Assembly: GCA_948144175.1 (NCBI GenBank)
Contig: CANXME010002524.1
Span: 62,001 to 126,000 of the forward strand
Source: Closterium sp. NIES-65
Lineage: Eukaryota > Streptophyta > Zygnematophyceae > Desmidiales > Closteriaceae
Direction of reading: 5' to 3'
DNA: 64,000 nucleotides
Part shown: one piece after another, positions 51,701 to 63,400 of the stretch
Layout of the letters: each line of letters opens with the position of its first letter
Position numbering within the stretch: the first letter of the stretch is position 1
Translations under genes and position numbers: made by a program
The notes under the pieces: generated by a model
What the model saw: only the letters and a program-made list of their open reading frames with translations
What the model was told of the DNA's origin: nothing
Databases searched by the model: none

Positions 51701-54382
51701 GCTTCTCTGTCTTCCGCTCTTTCAAATAATTATCACAGGAGTGCCCATGGACGAGTACGTGTACAACACGCTCATAGTCGCCTACTCCAATGCTGAATGC
51801 TCACCTCTCTCCCACCATGGCACGCCCCGCTCTCCCTGCTTCTCTGTCTTCTGCTCTTTCAAATAATTATCACAGGAGTGCCCATGGACGAGTACGTGTA
51901 CAACACGCTCATAGTCGCCTACTCCAATGCTGAATGCTCACCTCTCTCCCACCATGGCACGCCCCGCTCTCCCTGCTTCTCTGTCTTCCGCTCTTTCAAA
52001 TAATTATCACAGGAGTGCCCATGGACGAGTACGTGTACAACACGCTCATAGTCGCCTACTCCAATGCCGGTCGCTTCAACGAAGCTCTAGGGTGGTTTGA
52101 GCGCATGGAGAAGGCGGGTTGCATGCCCAACCAGGTGAGGACGAGAGACGAGAGGTGACTGTCACAAGAAGCTCTAGGGTGGTTTGAGCGCATGGAGAAG
52201 GCGGGTTGCATGCCCAACCAGGTGAGAACATCAGAAGAGATCAGGATCTTCTGTATCTTCTTGTCTTGACCCTCATCCCCTCTCCCCTCCCCTGTGGTTC
52301 GAGCGCATGCCAAATCAGGCGAGGACGAGTGATGAGATGTGGAAGCAGTTTCAGAGAAGGTGTTTGTTTGTACCGTTTCCTGTCTTTACCATCGTCCCCT
52401 CTCTCCCATGGTTCGTTTCAATTTGAGCCGCATGGAGGATGCCGCTGCAAGCTGAATCAGGTGAGGACAAGAAAAGAAATTAATTCTACAAGGTCCCTTT
52501 TATCGTCCCGTCGTTACCATAGGATGATAGGACTCTTCATCTCTGTACAGAGAAACGTAGATCCGTCCATCTCTGTGTTTAAATGGTTAACGTCTACGTT
52601 TAAGCACATGGAGAAGGGGGTACGTGCCAGGCGACAGGAGAGACGATTTGGACCCACCAGGTGACAGGAGAGACGATTTTGATACGAGAAAAATGGCTTC
52701 TGTGTTCTCCTGTGCTACCGTCGTTCCGTCTTCGTGTGCCCCTCCTATCCTCATTGTCATCTCCCTCCCGTCCCTTTCCCGTGCACGCCCCCTTGCGCCC
52801 ACGCATGCCCCCTTGCGCCCATGCATGCCCCCTTGCGCCCATGCATGCCCCCTTGCGCCCATGCATGCCCCCTTGCGCCCATGCACGCCCCCTTGCGCCC
52901 ATGCACGCCCCCTTGCGCCCATGCACGCCCCCTTGCGCCCATGCACGCCCCCTTGCGCCCATGCACGCCCCCTTGCGCCCATGCATGCCCCCTTGCGCCC
53001 ATGCACGCCCCCTTGCGCCCATGCACGCCCCCTTGCGCCCATGCACGCCCCCTTGCGCCCATGCACGCCCCCTTGCGCCCATGCACGCCCCCTTGCGCCC
53101 ATGCACGTCCCCTTGCGCCCATGCACGCCCCCTTGCGCCCATGCATGCCCCCTTGCGCCCATGCACGCCCCCTTGCGCCCATGCACGCCCCCTTGTGCCC
53201 ATGCACGCCCCCTTGCGCCCATGCATGCCCCCTTGCGCCCATGCACGCCCCCTTGCGCCCATGCACGCCCCCTTGCGCCCATGCACGCCCCCTTGCGCCT
53301 ATGCATGCCCCCTTTCCCCGCGATGAAGCTCTTTGCTTGGGCGGGAGGGTCGGGTCGCGTGGCGCGCATTGCTGAGACTAACAGCCCTCCCGCTCCCCCC
53401 CGCTCCCCCCCGCTCCCCCCCGCCCCCCCCCGCTCCCCCCCGCTCCCCCCCGCCCCCCCCCGCTCCCCCCCGCTCCCCCCCGCTCCCCCCCGCTCCCCCC
53501 CGCTCCCCCCGCTCCCCCCCGCTTCCCCCCGCTTCCCCCGGCGCTTTACACGGGAGGTGCTTCCCATCGCTTTCCCTCCCCCTCCTTCCTTCCCCTCACC
53601 CCCTCTCTCCTCTCCATCCGTCCAGCAGGTAATCTACACGTCAGTGAAGAACTGTTTGCACGGGCGTGCAGGAGGGATGGTGTGGCATTTTGAGTCTGCT
53701 TTTGAGTCGACTCAAAAGCTGTCTCATTACACGCAGTTTTGAGTCGACTTAAAAGCAGACTCATAACACGCGGTTTTGAGTCGACTTAAAAGCAGACCCA
53801 TTACACGCGGTTTTGAGTCGACTCAAAAGCAGGTAATCTACACGTCAGTGATGAACTGTTTGCACGGGCATGCAGGAGGGATGGTGTGGCATGCATTGCT
53901 GAGGCGAACAGTCCCCCTTGTGCTCTCCCTTTCTCTTCCTTCCCTCTCTTCCCCCATTCATTCGTCGCACCAGGTGATCTACACAACGGTGGTGAAGCTC
54001 TTTGCCCGGGCGGGCAGGACGGATGGCCTGGCATGCATTGCTCTCAGATTAACAAGCTTTGTTCTCCTCCCTCCCTCTTGTTCCCTCACCCCATTCATTC
54101 GTCACACCAGGTGATCTACACTACAGTGATGAAGCTCTTTGCACGGGCGGGCAGGACGGACGGCGTGGCACGGATCGCCGCCCTGCTCAGGGAGGAGGGC
54201 GGCAGGGAGGACGGCCTTTTTCGGCTGGATTCGAAAACGATATGCGCGTTGATCGCTGCGTACAACAGCATGGGGGACCTGAATTCTGCGCAGGAGGTAT
54301 GGTTTCTGAGAGGATTTCTGAGGCTTCTCCTCGTATATATGTATAATGTGCTGATATATTTCATGTATTTACATATACACAT

Positions 54383-54417
<35 letters not shown>

Positions 54418-57400
54418 TACATATACATATGTACGTATGGATGTATATATGCAACACTGTTCCGCATGACCAGGCATTGCCTTAGGGGAGTGGCACCGTG
54501 GGACGTAGTGGCGTGGAGTGGACTGCCTTGGTGGCGCATATGGGCTGCAGCAACCGCTCTCCACCCCAAAGAACCCATCCTCCCTCTTCTTTCCTGCTGC
54601 ACCCCCCTCCCTGTCTCCATAGGAGATTGAATCCGCACGAGAAGGTATGCCCCCAGGCGAGTGGGACATGGTAGTCTGGAACGCCATGGTGGCCGCGTAT
54701 GGGCTCTCCAGCAGCACCAACCGCTCTCCACCACACAGAACCCACTCATTGCTTCCCTCTGTGTTCCGTCATTCACAGGTGTTTGAGGCGGCACGGGCAG
54801 GCACGCCCCCAGGCGAGTGGGATGTGGTGGTGTGGAACGCCATGGTGGCTACGTATGGGCGGGCGGGCAAGGTGAGGCAGGCAGAGGAGCTATTGCTGCA
54901 GATGGAGGCACAGGCGGACAGGGGTGACGGGCGGAGTGAGGGGGAAGAAAAGGCACGTGGGGTTGATACAGGGGAGTGGGGGAGTGTAGAGCCTGATTGG
55001 GGGAGTGCGGAGGCAGATGGGGGGGGGAGCGTTGAAGCGGATCGGGTGGGCCAGAGCATGGGAGAAACAGGGGGAGCGGAGTCAGTGGGTAGGGTGCAAA
55101 GGGGTGCTGCTGGGTCGATTATTTCGTCGACTAGAAACGTCAGCAGGGTGCAAGGGGACGTTGAGGCGTCTCAAGCGACTTGTGAGTCGACTCAAGAGCA
55201 TCTGGGCAGGGCTGCGACAGAGGCAGAGGATTCGGCTTCAGAGGCGCCTCAAAAGGCGTCTGAGAAGTACATGGACTGGGTGGCAGAGAGAGAGGATTTG
55301 CTGGTGGTGCAGATGGGTGCAGAGGGGTTTGAAGGAGAGGCGCTGCAAGGGCGAGCGCCTGGCGGTGGTGCTGACAGTGCTGACAGGGCTGGTGTTGCTG
55401 TAGGAGCTAAGTCAGCAGCAGCTGGTGTTGCTGCATCAGCAGCTGTGGCAGCAGAAAGGCCTGTAGCAGCAGAGACATCTGTAGCAGACACCTTTGAAGG
55501 CTCTTTCTGGTCCAACCCTGGGCTGCAGGGAACCCAGCCTCACCCATCTCCGCTCCTTCAACCTGCCCTTTCCTGCTCCGAACCAGCTTCGATGGGCTCC
55601 GAGCCTCGGCCAGAGGTTCAGAGCAAGGCTCGGGGTGAGCTTTGGAGCGAGGCTCGGGAGGGGCTAGTGGCTGCAACTGTGACTGTATCCCCAGTTTCAA
55701 GGCTGGAAAGGCAAGGTATCAGCGAGAGTGACAGTGAGAGCCAATATTCCGGTGGTGAAAATGGCAGTGCTGGTGTGGGTAACTGGGATAGTGGCAGTGG
55801 TAGTGTGGTAGCCGCTGGTGGTGGCGTTGGTGTTGGTGGCGATGGGGGTTTCGTGGCTGCAGGTGTAGATAGTGGTGGAACGGGAAATTCTGGGGGTATA
55901 CCGTTGGTTTCCCCTCCTCCCCCTCCCCCTCCCCCTCCGCCTCCTCTTGTTGCAACGGTTTTGAGAAAGCCTACGCCGCTACCTTCCACTGCTAGCAGCA
56001 GCAGCAGCAGCAGCAGCAGCCCCAGCAGCAGCAGGAACGATGGCCGTAGCAGTAGCAGTAGCACAGGCGATGGCCGTATAAGCAGCAGCAGGAGCAGCAG
56101 CAATGACAGCGGCAGCAGCAGCACCAATCAGAGAAGTAGGGGCAGCTTAGGTGAACCCTCAGGTGGATTCTCAGGTGATTTAGAAGCAGAAGGAGCAGGA
56201 GGAAGCGGGGAGGATGGCAGGGAGGAGGAAGAGGAAGGGAAGGAGATTGATAGGGAGGTGGAAAGGAGGGAGATGCTACGGCGGGAGGGAGGGGGAAGGA
56301 GGGGAGGAAAGTCGACCAGGGGATATTCCGGCAGCACTGGTGCGAGGAGAGGAAGGGAAAGGGTTGGAAGAGGCGAAGGCGGAGGAACCAGAGGCGGATT
56401 GGAAGGAGGGAATCGGGAGCTGTCGCCCCCAAGGTTTGGGCCAACGTTGAATGCGTACAACTCTCTGCTCAATGCCTATGCCAAGGCGGGAGATGTTGAC
56501 AAGGCAGAGAAGACGTTTAAGGTAGGCTTGAGACGAGGTCTTGAAGTGGATGGGGAGGCACTGAATGCGTACAACTCACTCCTGAACGCGTATGCGAAGG
56601 CGGGGGACGTGGACAAGGCAGAGAAGACCTTTAAGGTAGGCTCAAAACTTGGTTTACAGCAGGGCAGTCATGAGCTGTCTCCCCTCGGTTTGGGCCGACA
56701 CTGAATGCATACAACTCGCTGCTGAACGCGTATGCCAAGGCGGGAGACGTGGACAAGGCAGAGAAGACGTTCAAGGTAGGCTTGAAAGACGAGGCAGAGA
56801 GAAAAGTCTTGTTTTGAGGCACCTCAAAGCAAGACGAGGCAGAGAGAAAAGGGGAACGTTTAGTTGAAGAGATGACTTTTGAGTCGACTCAAAAGTCAAG
56901 ACGTGGACAAGGCAGAGAAGACTTTCAAGGTAGGCTTGAAAGATGAGGCAGGGAGAAAAGGGGGATGTTTTAGTTGAATGCTCACAACTAGCCGCACTCC
57001 GTCTGTGTCTGCTTTTGAGGCGCCTCAGAAAAGGGGAATGTTTAGTCGAATGCTCACAACTCGCCGCACTCAGTCTGTGTCTGCGCCCTCCCCTCAACCC
57101 CCCTCTTCTCTCCCCTTCCCCACCCCACCCCTTCCCTCCGCAAACCTCAACAGCGCCTCATGGCTCGCGGATTCTACCCGTCAACTGTCACATTCAACAC
57201 GCTGTTCTCGCTCTACGCCTGGCTGCCCTCCTCCTCAATCTCTGTCCTATCCCTTCCCAACTGACCCGTTCCCCCATTCCCTCCTTCCCTCGCCCCCCTC
57301 CCAGCGTCTCATGGCTCGCGGATTCTACCACTCAACCGTCACATTCAACACGCTGTTCTCGCTCTACGCCTCGCTGCCCTCCTCCTCCTCCTCGCTCTCT

Positions 57401-60400
57401 GCTGCCCGCCGCCTGCACGCCCTCATGCTGCAAATGGGCGTCCCCCTGGACGTGCCTCTCCACGTGTACTTGTGCTGTTCTTTGAGTGGCCTGCTCAGCC
57501 GGTTTTCACCGCTAACACCCCCTTGTCTTGCTCTTCTTCCCCCACCCTCTTTGTGTCTGCTTCTCCCACCCACCCGCCCTCCCCAGCGCCTCATGGCACG
57601 GGGGTTCTACCCGTCAACAGTCACATTCAACACGCTATTCTCTCTCTACGCCTCGCTGCCCTCCTCCTCCTCCTCGCTCGCTGCTGCCCGCCGCCTGCAC
57701 GCCCTCATGCTCCAAATGGACGTGCCTCTGGACGTCTACTCGTGCTGCTCTCTCATTGGCCTGCTCAGCCGCTCCGGGCAGGTTGAAGAAGCGGTCGGGC
57801 TGTTTGAAAGAATGAAGGCGCAGGGCGTGCAGGTGTGTGTGTGGGTGGGGGTGTGTGCATGGGTGGGGGCGTTCAGGTGCATGCTTGTGCGAGGGTGGGT
57901 ATGGGTAGTTGTTGGTGGGTGTGGGTAGGTGTTGGTGGGTGTGGGTAGGTGTGGGTGGGTGGGGTTGAAGAAGCGGTCGGGCTGTTTGAAAGAATGAAGG
58001 CTCAGGGCGTTCAGGTGTGTGGGTGGGTGGGGGCATGGCGTGCAGGTGCATGCTTGTGCGAGGGTGGGTGTGGTGTGGGTAGGTGTGGGTGGGTGGGTGG
58101 GGTTGAAGAAGCGGATGGGCTGTTTGAAAGGATTAAGGCACAGGGCGTGCAGGTGTGTGTTTGTGCGAGGGAGAGTGGGTATGTGTGGTTGTTGTGGGTG
58201 TGTGTTTGCCTGCATTTGCGTGCACATTCGTGTGTTTGAAAGAATGAAGGCGCAGGGAGTTCAGGTGTGTGGTGTGGGTGTGTGTGCATGGGTGGGGGCG
58301 TTCAGGTGCATGCTTGTGCGAGGGCGGGTGGGTGGGCGTGGCGTGGGTTTGGGTGTAAGTGGTTTGGGTGTAAGTGGGTTTGGGTGTAAGTGGGTTTGGG
58401 TGTAAGTGGGTTTGGGTGTAAGTGGGTTTGGGTGTAAGTGGTTTTGGGTGTAAGTAGGTTTGGTTGGGTGTAAGTGGGTTTGGGTGTAAGTGGGTGGCGA
58501 TTTTTTGTTCAAAATTCCCTTTTAAAAAGTGATTTTCTAGGCACCTCAGACATTGTTTGTGTCCCTTCCTTCCCTGTTCGCTCCCTCCCTCCCTCCACAA
58601 TCTGAAGTTCCAGACCTCTCTCAGCTGACTTTTGAGTCGACTCAAAAGTCACAATCTGAAGTTCCAGACCTCTCTCAGCAAAAAATCCATACCTTTCACC
58701 ACCCCCCTCCCCCCTCGCTCTTTCGATGCACTTCCTCCTCCCCCTCCCCCCCACCAGCCGGACTCGCACGTGTTCAGTGCAATGATCGCCATGTTGGCCC
58801 GCCGCCACGGCAAGGTGGACTTTCAAACGCACAACCAACCAAAGTCTCACCCTGATCAATCCCTTACCCCAATTACCTCCACCCTTCCTGCCCCCCACCC
58901 CCACCAGCCGGACTCGCACATGTTCAGTGCCATGATCGCCATGTTGGCCCGCCGCCACAGCAAGCTGGAAACATGTAGCTCAATCTTTTGTCTTCTTTCT
59001 CCCACCCACCCTTCAACCCCACCACCATCACCCCCCCCACCCCCACCAGCCGGACTCGCACGTCTTCTGTGCAATGATCACCATGTTTGCTCGCCACGGC
59101 AAGCTGGAGTACCAAGGTGCAACCAACCAGAGCCTACCTGTTCAATCCCTTTCCCCCACCAACCCTCCCCCCCCACCAGCCGGGCTCGCACGTGTTCAGT
59201 GCAATGATCGCCATGTTCGCGCGGCACGGCAAGCTGGAAGCCGCGCTGAGAACCTTCCTGGAGATGAAAGCCATACCCTAATCCCTCCCTTCCCCCATCC
59301 ACCTCCATCCACCCGCACCAGCCCGACTCTCATGTCTTCAGCGCAATGATCGCCATGTTCGCGCGGCACGGCAAGCTGGAGGCCGCGCTGAGAACCTTCC
59401 AGGAAATGAAGGCGGCAGGGTGTGCAGTGGACATGCCCGTGCTGACGTCCATGATCGGCGTTTACCACCGCTTGGGTCTGCTGGAAGAGGCTTCTACAGC
59501 TGCAATGGACGCTATTGTGAGTGGAAGTTTGAGGTGCCTTCACGATGCATGTCCCAGAGCTCACTGCATGTATGTACCACCACCGCCGCCTTCCCTGCCC
59601 TGGTGTTACATGCCCATGGCATGGACGCAATTGGGAGTGGAGTGGAGGTTTGAGGTTTGAGGTGCCTTGATTACGCATGTGCTTGTGCATGCCCATAATG
59701 CATGTGCATGTGTCGGCGCTGACTGTGTGACGTCTTATGATGGGCATGTACCACCACCAGCTTCGCTGCCCTCCCTTCCCCTCCCACCCCAGACTCAGGG
59801 CAGCGGGCATCTGGACTGGATCCTGTGATTGCCAGCACCATCATCTCCCTCTTCTCATTCGCCAGTCTCCCTTTCATTCCCAACTTCCCAATTGTCCTCT
59901 CTATGTGCCTCCCTCTTTCTTTCTAACCTTCTCCCCCCCTCAGACTCAGGGCAGCGGGTACCTAGACCCTTCTCTCACTTCTCCGCTACCCAACCACACA
60001 CCCTCCTGCCCAACACACCTTTTTCTTCTCCCCTTTCCTGTTCAGACTCAGGGCAGCGGGCATCTAGACCCTGTGATTGCCAGCGCCATCATCTCCCTCT
60101 TCTCCAAACAAGGCCGGCTCGGGGACGCGGTGAGAATATTTCGGGCTGCCCGGGGCATGGGCAGCCAGCAGATCCAGCCGGGCAGCATCGGCGAAAATAG
60201 TGTGAGCACCTGGAGTAGGAACAACAGCGTCTGGAGTAGAAGCAGCAGCGGCGGTAGTAGCAGTGGCAGTAGCAGTGACAGCGAGAGCAGCAGCAGTGGT
60301 ACTGGCGAGAAATCAAATCGATCAGTAGCAGATGTAGAGTCAGAAGAAGCAGCAGGAGCAGAAACCGGAGCAGCAGCAGCAGCAGCAGCAGTGGCAGAAG

Positions 60401-63400
60401 TAGCAGGAGCAGCACGGGCAGCAGCGGCGGCAGCAGCAGGAGAAGGGACAGTAGCAGCACCATCAGCAGCAGCAGGATCAGCATCAGCAGCACGAGCAGC
60501 AGAGGGAGCAGAGGCAGCAGCAGCAACAGAGGCAGCAGCAGGAGCAGCTGCAGGAGCAGCAGCGGCAGTAGGGGTAGCAGCAGGAGCAGCTGCAGGAGCA
60601 GCAGTGGCAGCAGGGGCAGCAGCGGTAGCGGCAGCGGCAGGAGGGGGCAGTTCTCGCAAGAGGGGTCACAGGGGGAGGGGGAGGGGGAGGAGGCGGGGGG
60701 GGCGGGTGGATGCAGTGCTGCTGAGCACGATGATGGACGCTTACAGCAAGGCAGGCCAGCTGGACGCTGCTGAAGCTCTGTTCGCTGAGATCCTGGTGAG
60801 TGGTGGGGTGTGGTTGGGTACGGTGTGGCTGGGTACGGTGTAGCCTCTTGCTTGCTTCTGAGTAGATGTGGTGCTGCTGAGCACGATGATGGACGCCTAC
60901 AGCAAGGCGGGCCAGCTGGACGCTGCTGAAGCTCTGTTTGCTGAGATCCTGGTGGGCGAATGGTTAATGTGTAGCAGCCCAGTTGAGTGCATGGGTAGGT
61001 TGTGTGTACATGCAGTGGATGCGGTGCTGCTGGGCACGATGATGGACGCTTACGGCCAGGGGGGGTAGGTATGCTGTTTGCTGAGATCCTGGTGAGTGGA
61101 TGAGAGTGGGTGGGTTTGGGTGGGTGGATATGGCGTGGATGGGTGGTGATGGGTGAGTAGGGGGTTAGCATCTAGTGTTGCTGCTGCTGGCTGTGCTGTT
61201 AAGAACGATGATAAATGCGTGCAAGGCAAGGCAGACCAACTGGATGCCGCTGAAGCTCTTTTTGCTGAGATCCTGGTGGGTATGGATGGGTATTGATTGG
61301 TGAGTGAGCTGGTAGGAGGAAAAGTGCCGTTTTTTTTTTTTTTTTTTTTTTTTTTTGGCGCCTCCCCTCCCTCCCCCGTTTCCCCTCTTCAGGCGGATGA
61401 GTCAGGCAGGCAGTATAGCGGGCCTGGCAGCACACACCACCATGATCAGCGTGTATGGGAAGCACACTGGGTCACATTGTATAATCAAATTTTCCACCGC
61501 CCTCCTCCTCCTCCTCCTCCTCCTCCTCCTCCTCCTCCTCCTCCTCCTCCTCCTCCTCCTCCTCCTCCTCCTCCTCCTCCTCCTCCTCCTCCTCCTCCTC
61601 CTCCTCCTCCTCCTCCTCCTCCTCCTCCTCCTCCTCCTCCTCCTCTTCCTCCCCCCTTCTCAGCTTTCCCTGGTACTCCCTTCTCAGCTTTTCCTGGGAT
61701 CCCCTGGGACCTCCTCCTCCTCCTCCTCCTCACCACCATAACTCAGCTTTCCCCCCTTCTCCCACCCACCACTTGTTCCCCCCCACCACGCATGCACGCC
61801 CCTTCAGGCGGATGAGTCCGGTAGCATAGCGGACCTGGCAGCTCACACCACGATGATCAGCGTGTATGGGAAGCATGGGCTGGTGGATAAGGCGAAGGTG
61901 CGTGAGGGAGGGTGATGTGGGAGACGAGGGGATTATGTGTTTGTGAAAAGGGGGATATCACACTCCACCATGATTAACGTGTATGGGAAGCATGGGCTCG
62001 TGGATAAAGCGGTGAGGGGGAAGGGAAGGCGGGAAAGGAAGCGAATAGGGGGATGTGTGTGAAACGAAGTGAAATGTGAAATGTGAGAAGAAGGGAGATG
62101 TGTGTGTTCGCATCGCAGTGCATGTGAAGGGAGGACTAGCATCAGAGCTCACACCACGATGATCAGCGTGTATGGGAAGCGTGGACTGGTGGAGAAGGCG
62201 AAGGTACGCAAGGAAGAAGAGAGATACGAGGGGGATGCGTGTGAAGCAGGGAGATCTGTCGAAAGGGGGAAAAGGGGGTAGAAGGGGAAGAAAGAAAAGA
62301 GGGATGAACGAACGGCCATATTCTCCTGTTCTTCCCACGGAGGTAGCACTACTGAGCCTGAATAGTGGACTAGAGCAGGGGCAGGAAAAAAACTCAACCA
62401 AATAAAAAATGCGCCCAGGTTAGCTAAGGGTTTCCTTTTTTTTTTTTTTTTTTTTTTTTGTTCTGGCCTGCCCTGAACGGATCAGTAGTGATTCGGCCGC
62501 ACACACATGACCCTGTGCTGTCGCCCTCCATCCTCCCTTTCCCTGGTGCATCCCTGCAGCTGCTTTTCACAAGCCTGAGAGGGTCGGGCAGGGACTTGGA
62601 TGCAGTGATATGGAACGCCATGCTGAGTGCGCTGGGGAAGAACGGAAAGGTGGAGAGGAGAGTAGGCAGCCACGAACACAATATTTCATCCTTCCATTCT
62701 CTCTCCTCATTCCCCCCACCCACTCACTGTTGGATCCCTTCAGCTGCTGTTCACGAGCCTGAGGGGTTCGGGCAGGGACTTGGACGCAGTGATATGGAAC
62801 GCGATGCTGAGTGCGTTGGGGAAGAATGGGCTGTGGAGAAAAGAACCATGGAACGCACATAACCGCGATGCTCACTCCTTCCATTCCCCGCCTCTGCTTC
62901 CACTTCTGTGCAGCTGCTGTTCACCAGCCTGAGAGGGGCGGGCAGGGATTTGGATGCGGTGATATGGAACGCCATGCTGAGTGCGCTGGGGAAGAACGGG
63001 CAAGTGCAGGAAAGCCAGCTACATCTGTCTTTCTGTTCCCCGCCTCCTCTTCCCCTTGTGTGCAGCTGCTGTTCACAAGCCTGAGAGGGTCGGGCAGGGA
63101 CTTGGACGCAGTGATATGGAACGCGATGCTGAGTGCCCTGGGGAAGAACGGGTGGACGAGGGGTGAATAACAAGTCCTCTAGGCCGCACACATATATTGT
63201 TCGACAAACGTGTCCCATCCTCTCTCCATTCCCCCGACACGCCTCCCTTTTTTTCTCATTACAGGTGCTGTTTACCAGCTTAAGAGGGTCGGGCAGGGAC
63301 TTGGACGCAGTGATATGGAATGCCATGCTGAGTGCCCTGGGGAAGAACGGGCGGGTGGGTGGGGAAGAGACAGATGCATCAACTCATGCACTCTCCCTAC

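Larger units (their letters stand above)
53324..54050 (+). repeat. Acceptor-side partial copies of exon 6
   Basis: Exon-start copies at about 53324 (decayed), 53629, 53833 and 53974; the true exon starts at 54111. Shared words are ATCTACAC and TTTGC(A/C)CGGGC. A four-palindrome array separates the copies at 53629 and 53833. Confidence 0.92.
56545..56930 (+). repeat. Donor-side partial copies of exon 7
   Basis: Copies end at 56635, 56775 and 56929, each with (T/A)TCAAG or TTTAAG followed by GTAGGCT. The last lies directly after a perfect palindrome. Confidence 0.93.

Noticed and set aside
52781..53313. Possible CRISPR array (20-bp repeats)
   Set aside because: Units are contiguous with no unique spacers, and the DNA is clearly eukaryotic.
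52587..53742. Long open frames on both strands with collagen-like or Pro-rich repeats
   Set aside because: They arise only from the 20-bp minisatellite, whose unit has no stop in any frame. They cross PPR introns and do not fit the splice phases.
54647..56704. 685-codon frame taken as one gene
   Set aside because: It runs through the acceptor at 54778 and the donor at 56522. The phase-consistent exon is 54779-56521.
9000..61740. Long Leu-, Arg- or Pro-rich frames opposite Gag Gly tracts, CTG, CCT and Ala-rich repeats
   Set aside because: Antisense shadows of low-complexity coding sequence or microsatellites; no domain and no consistent start.
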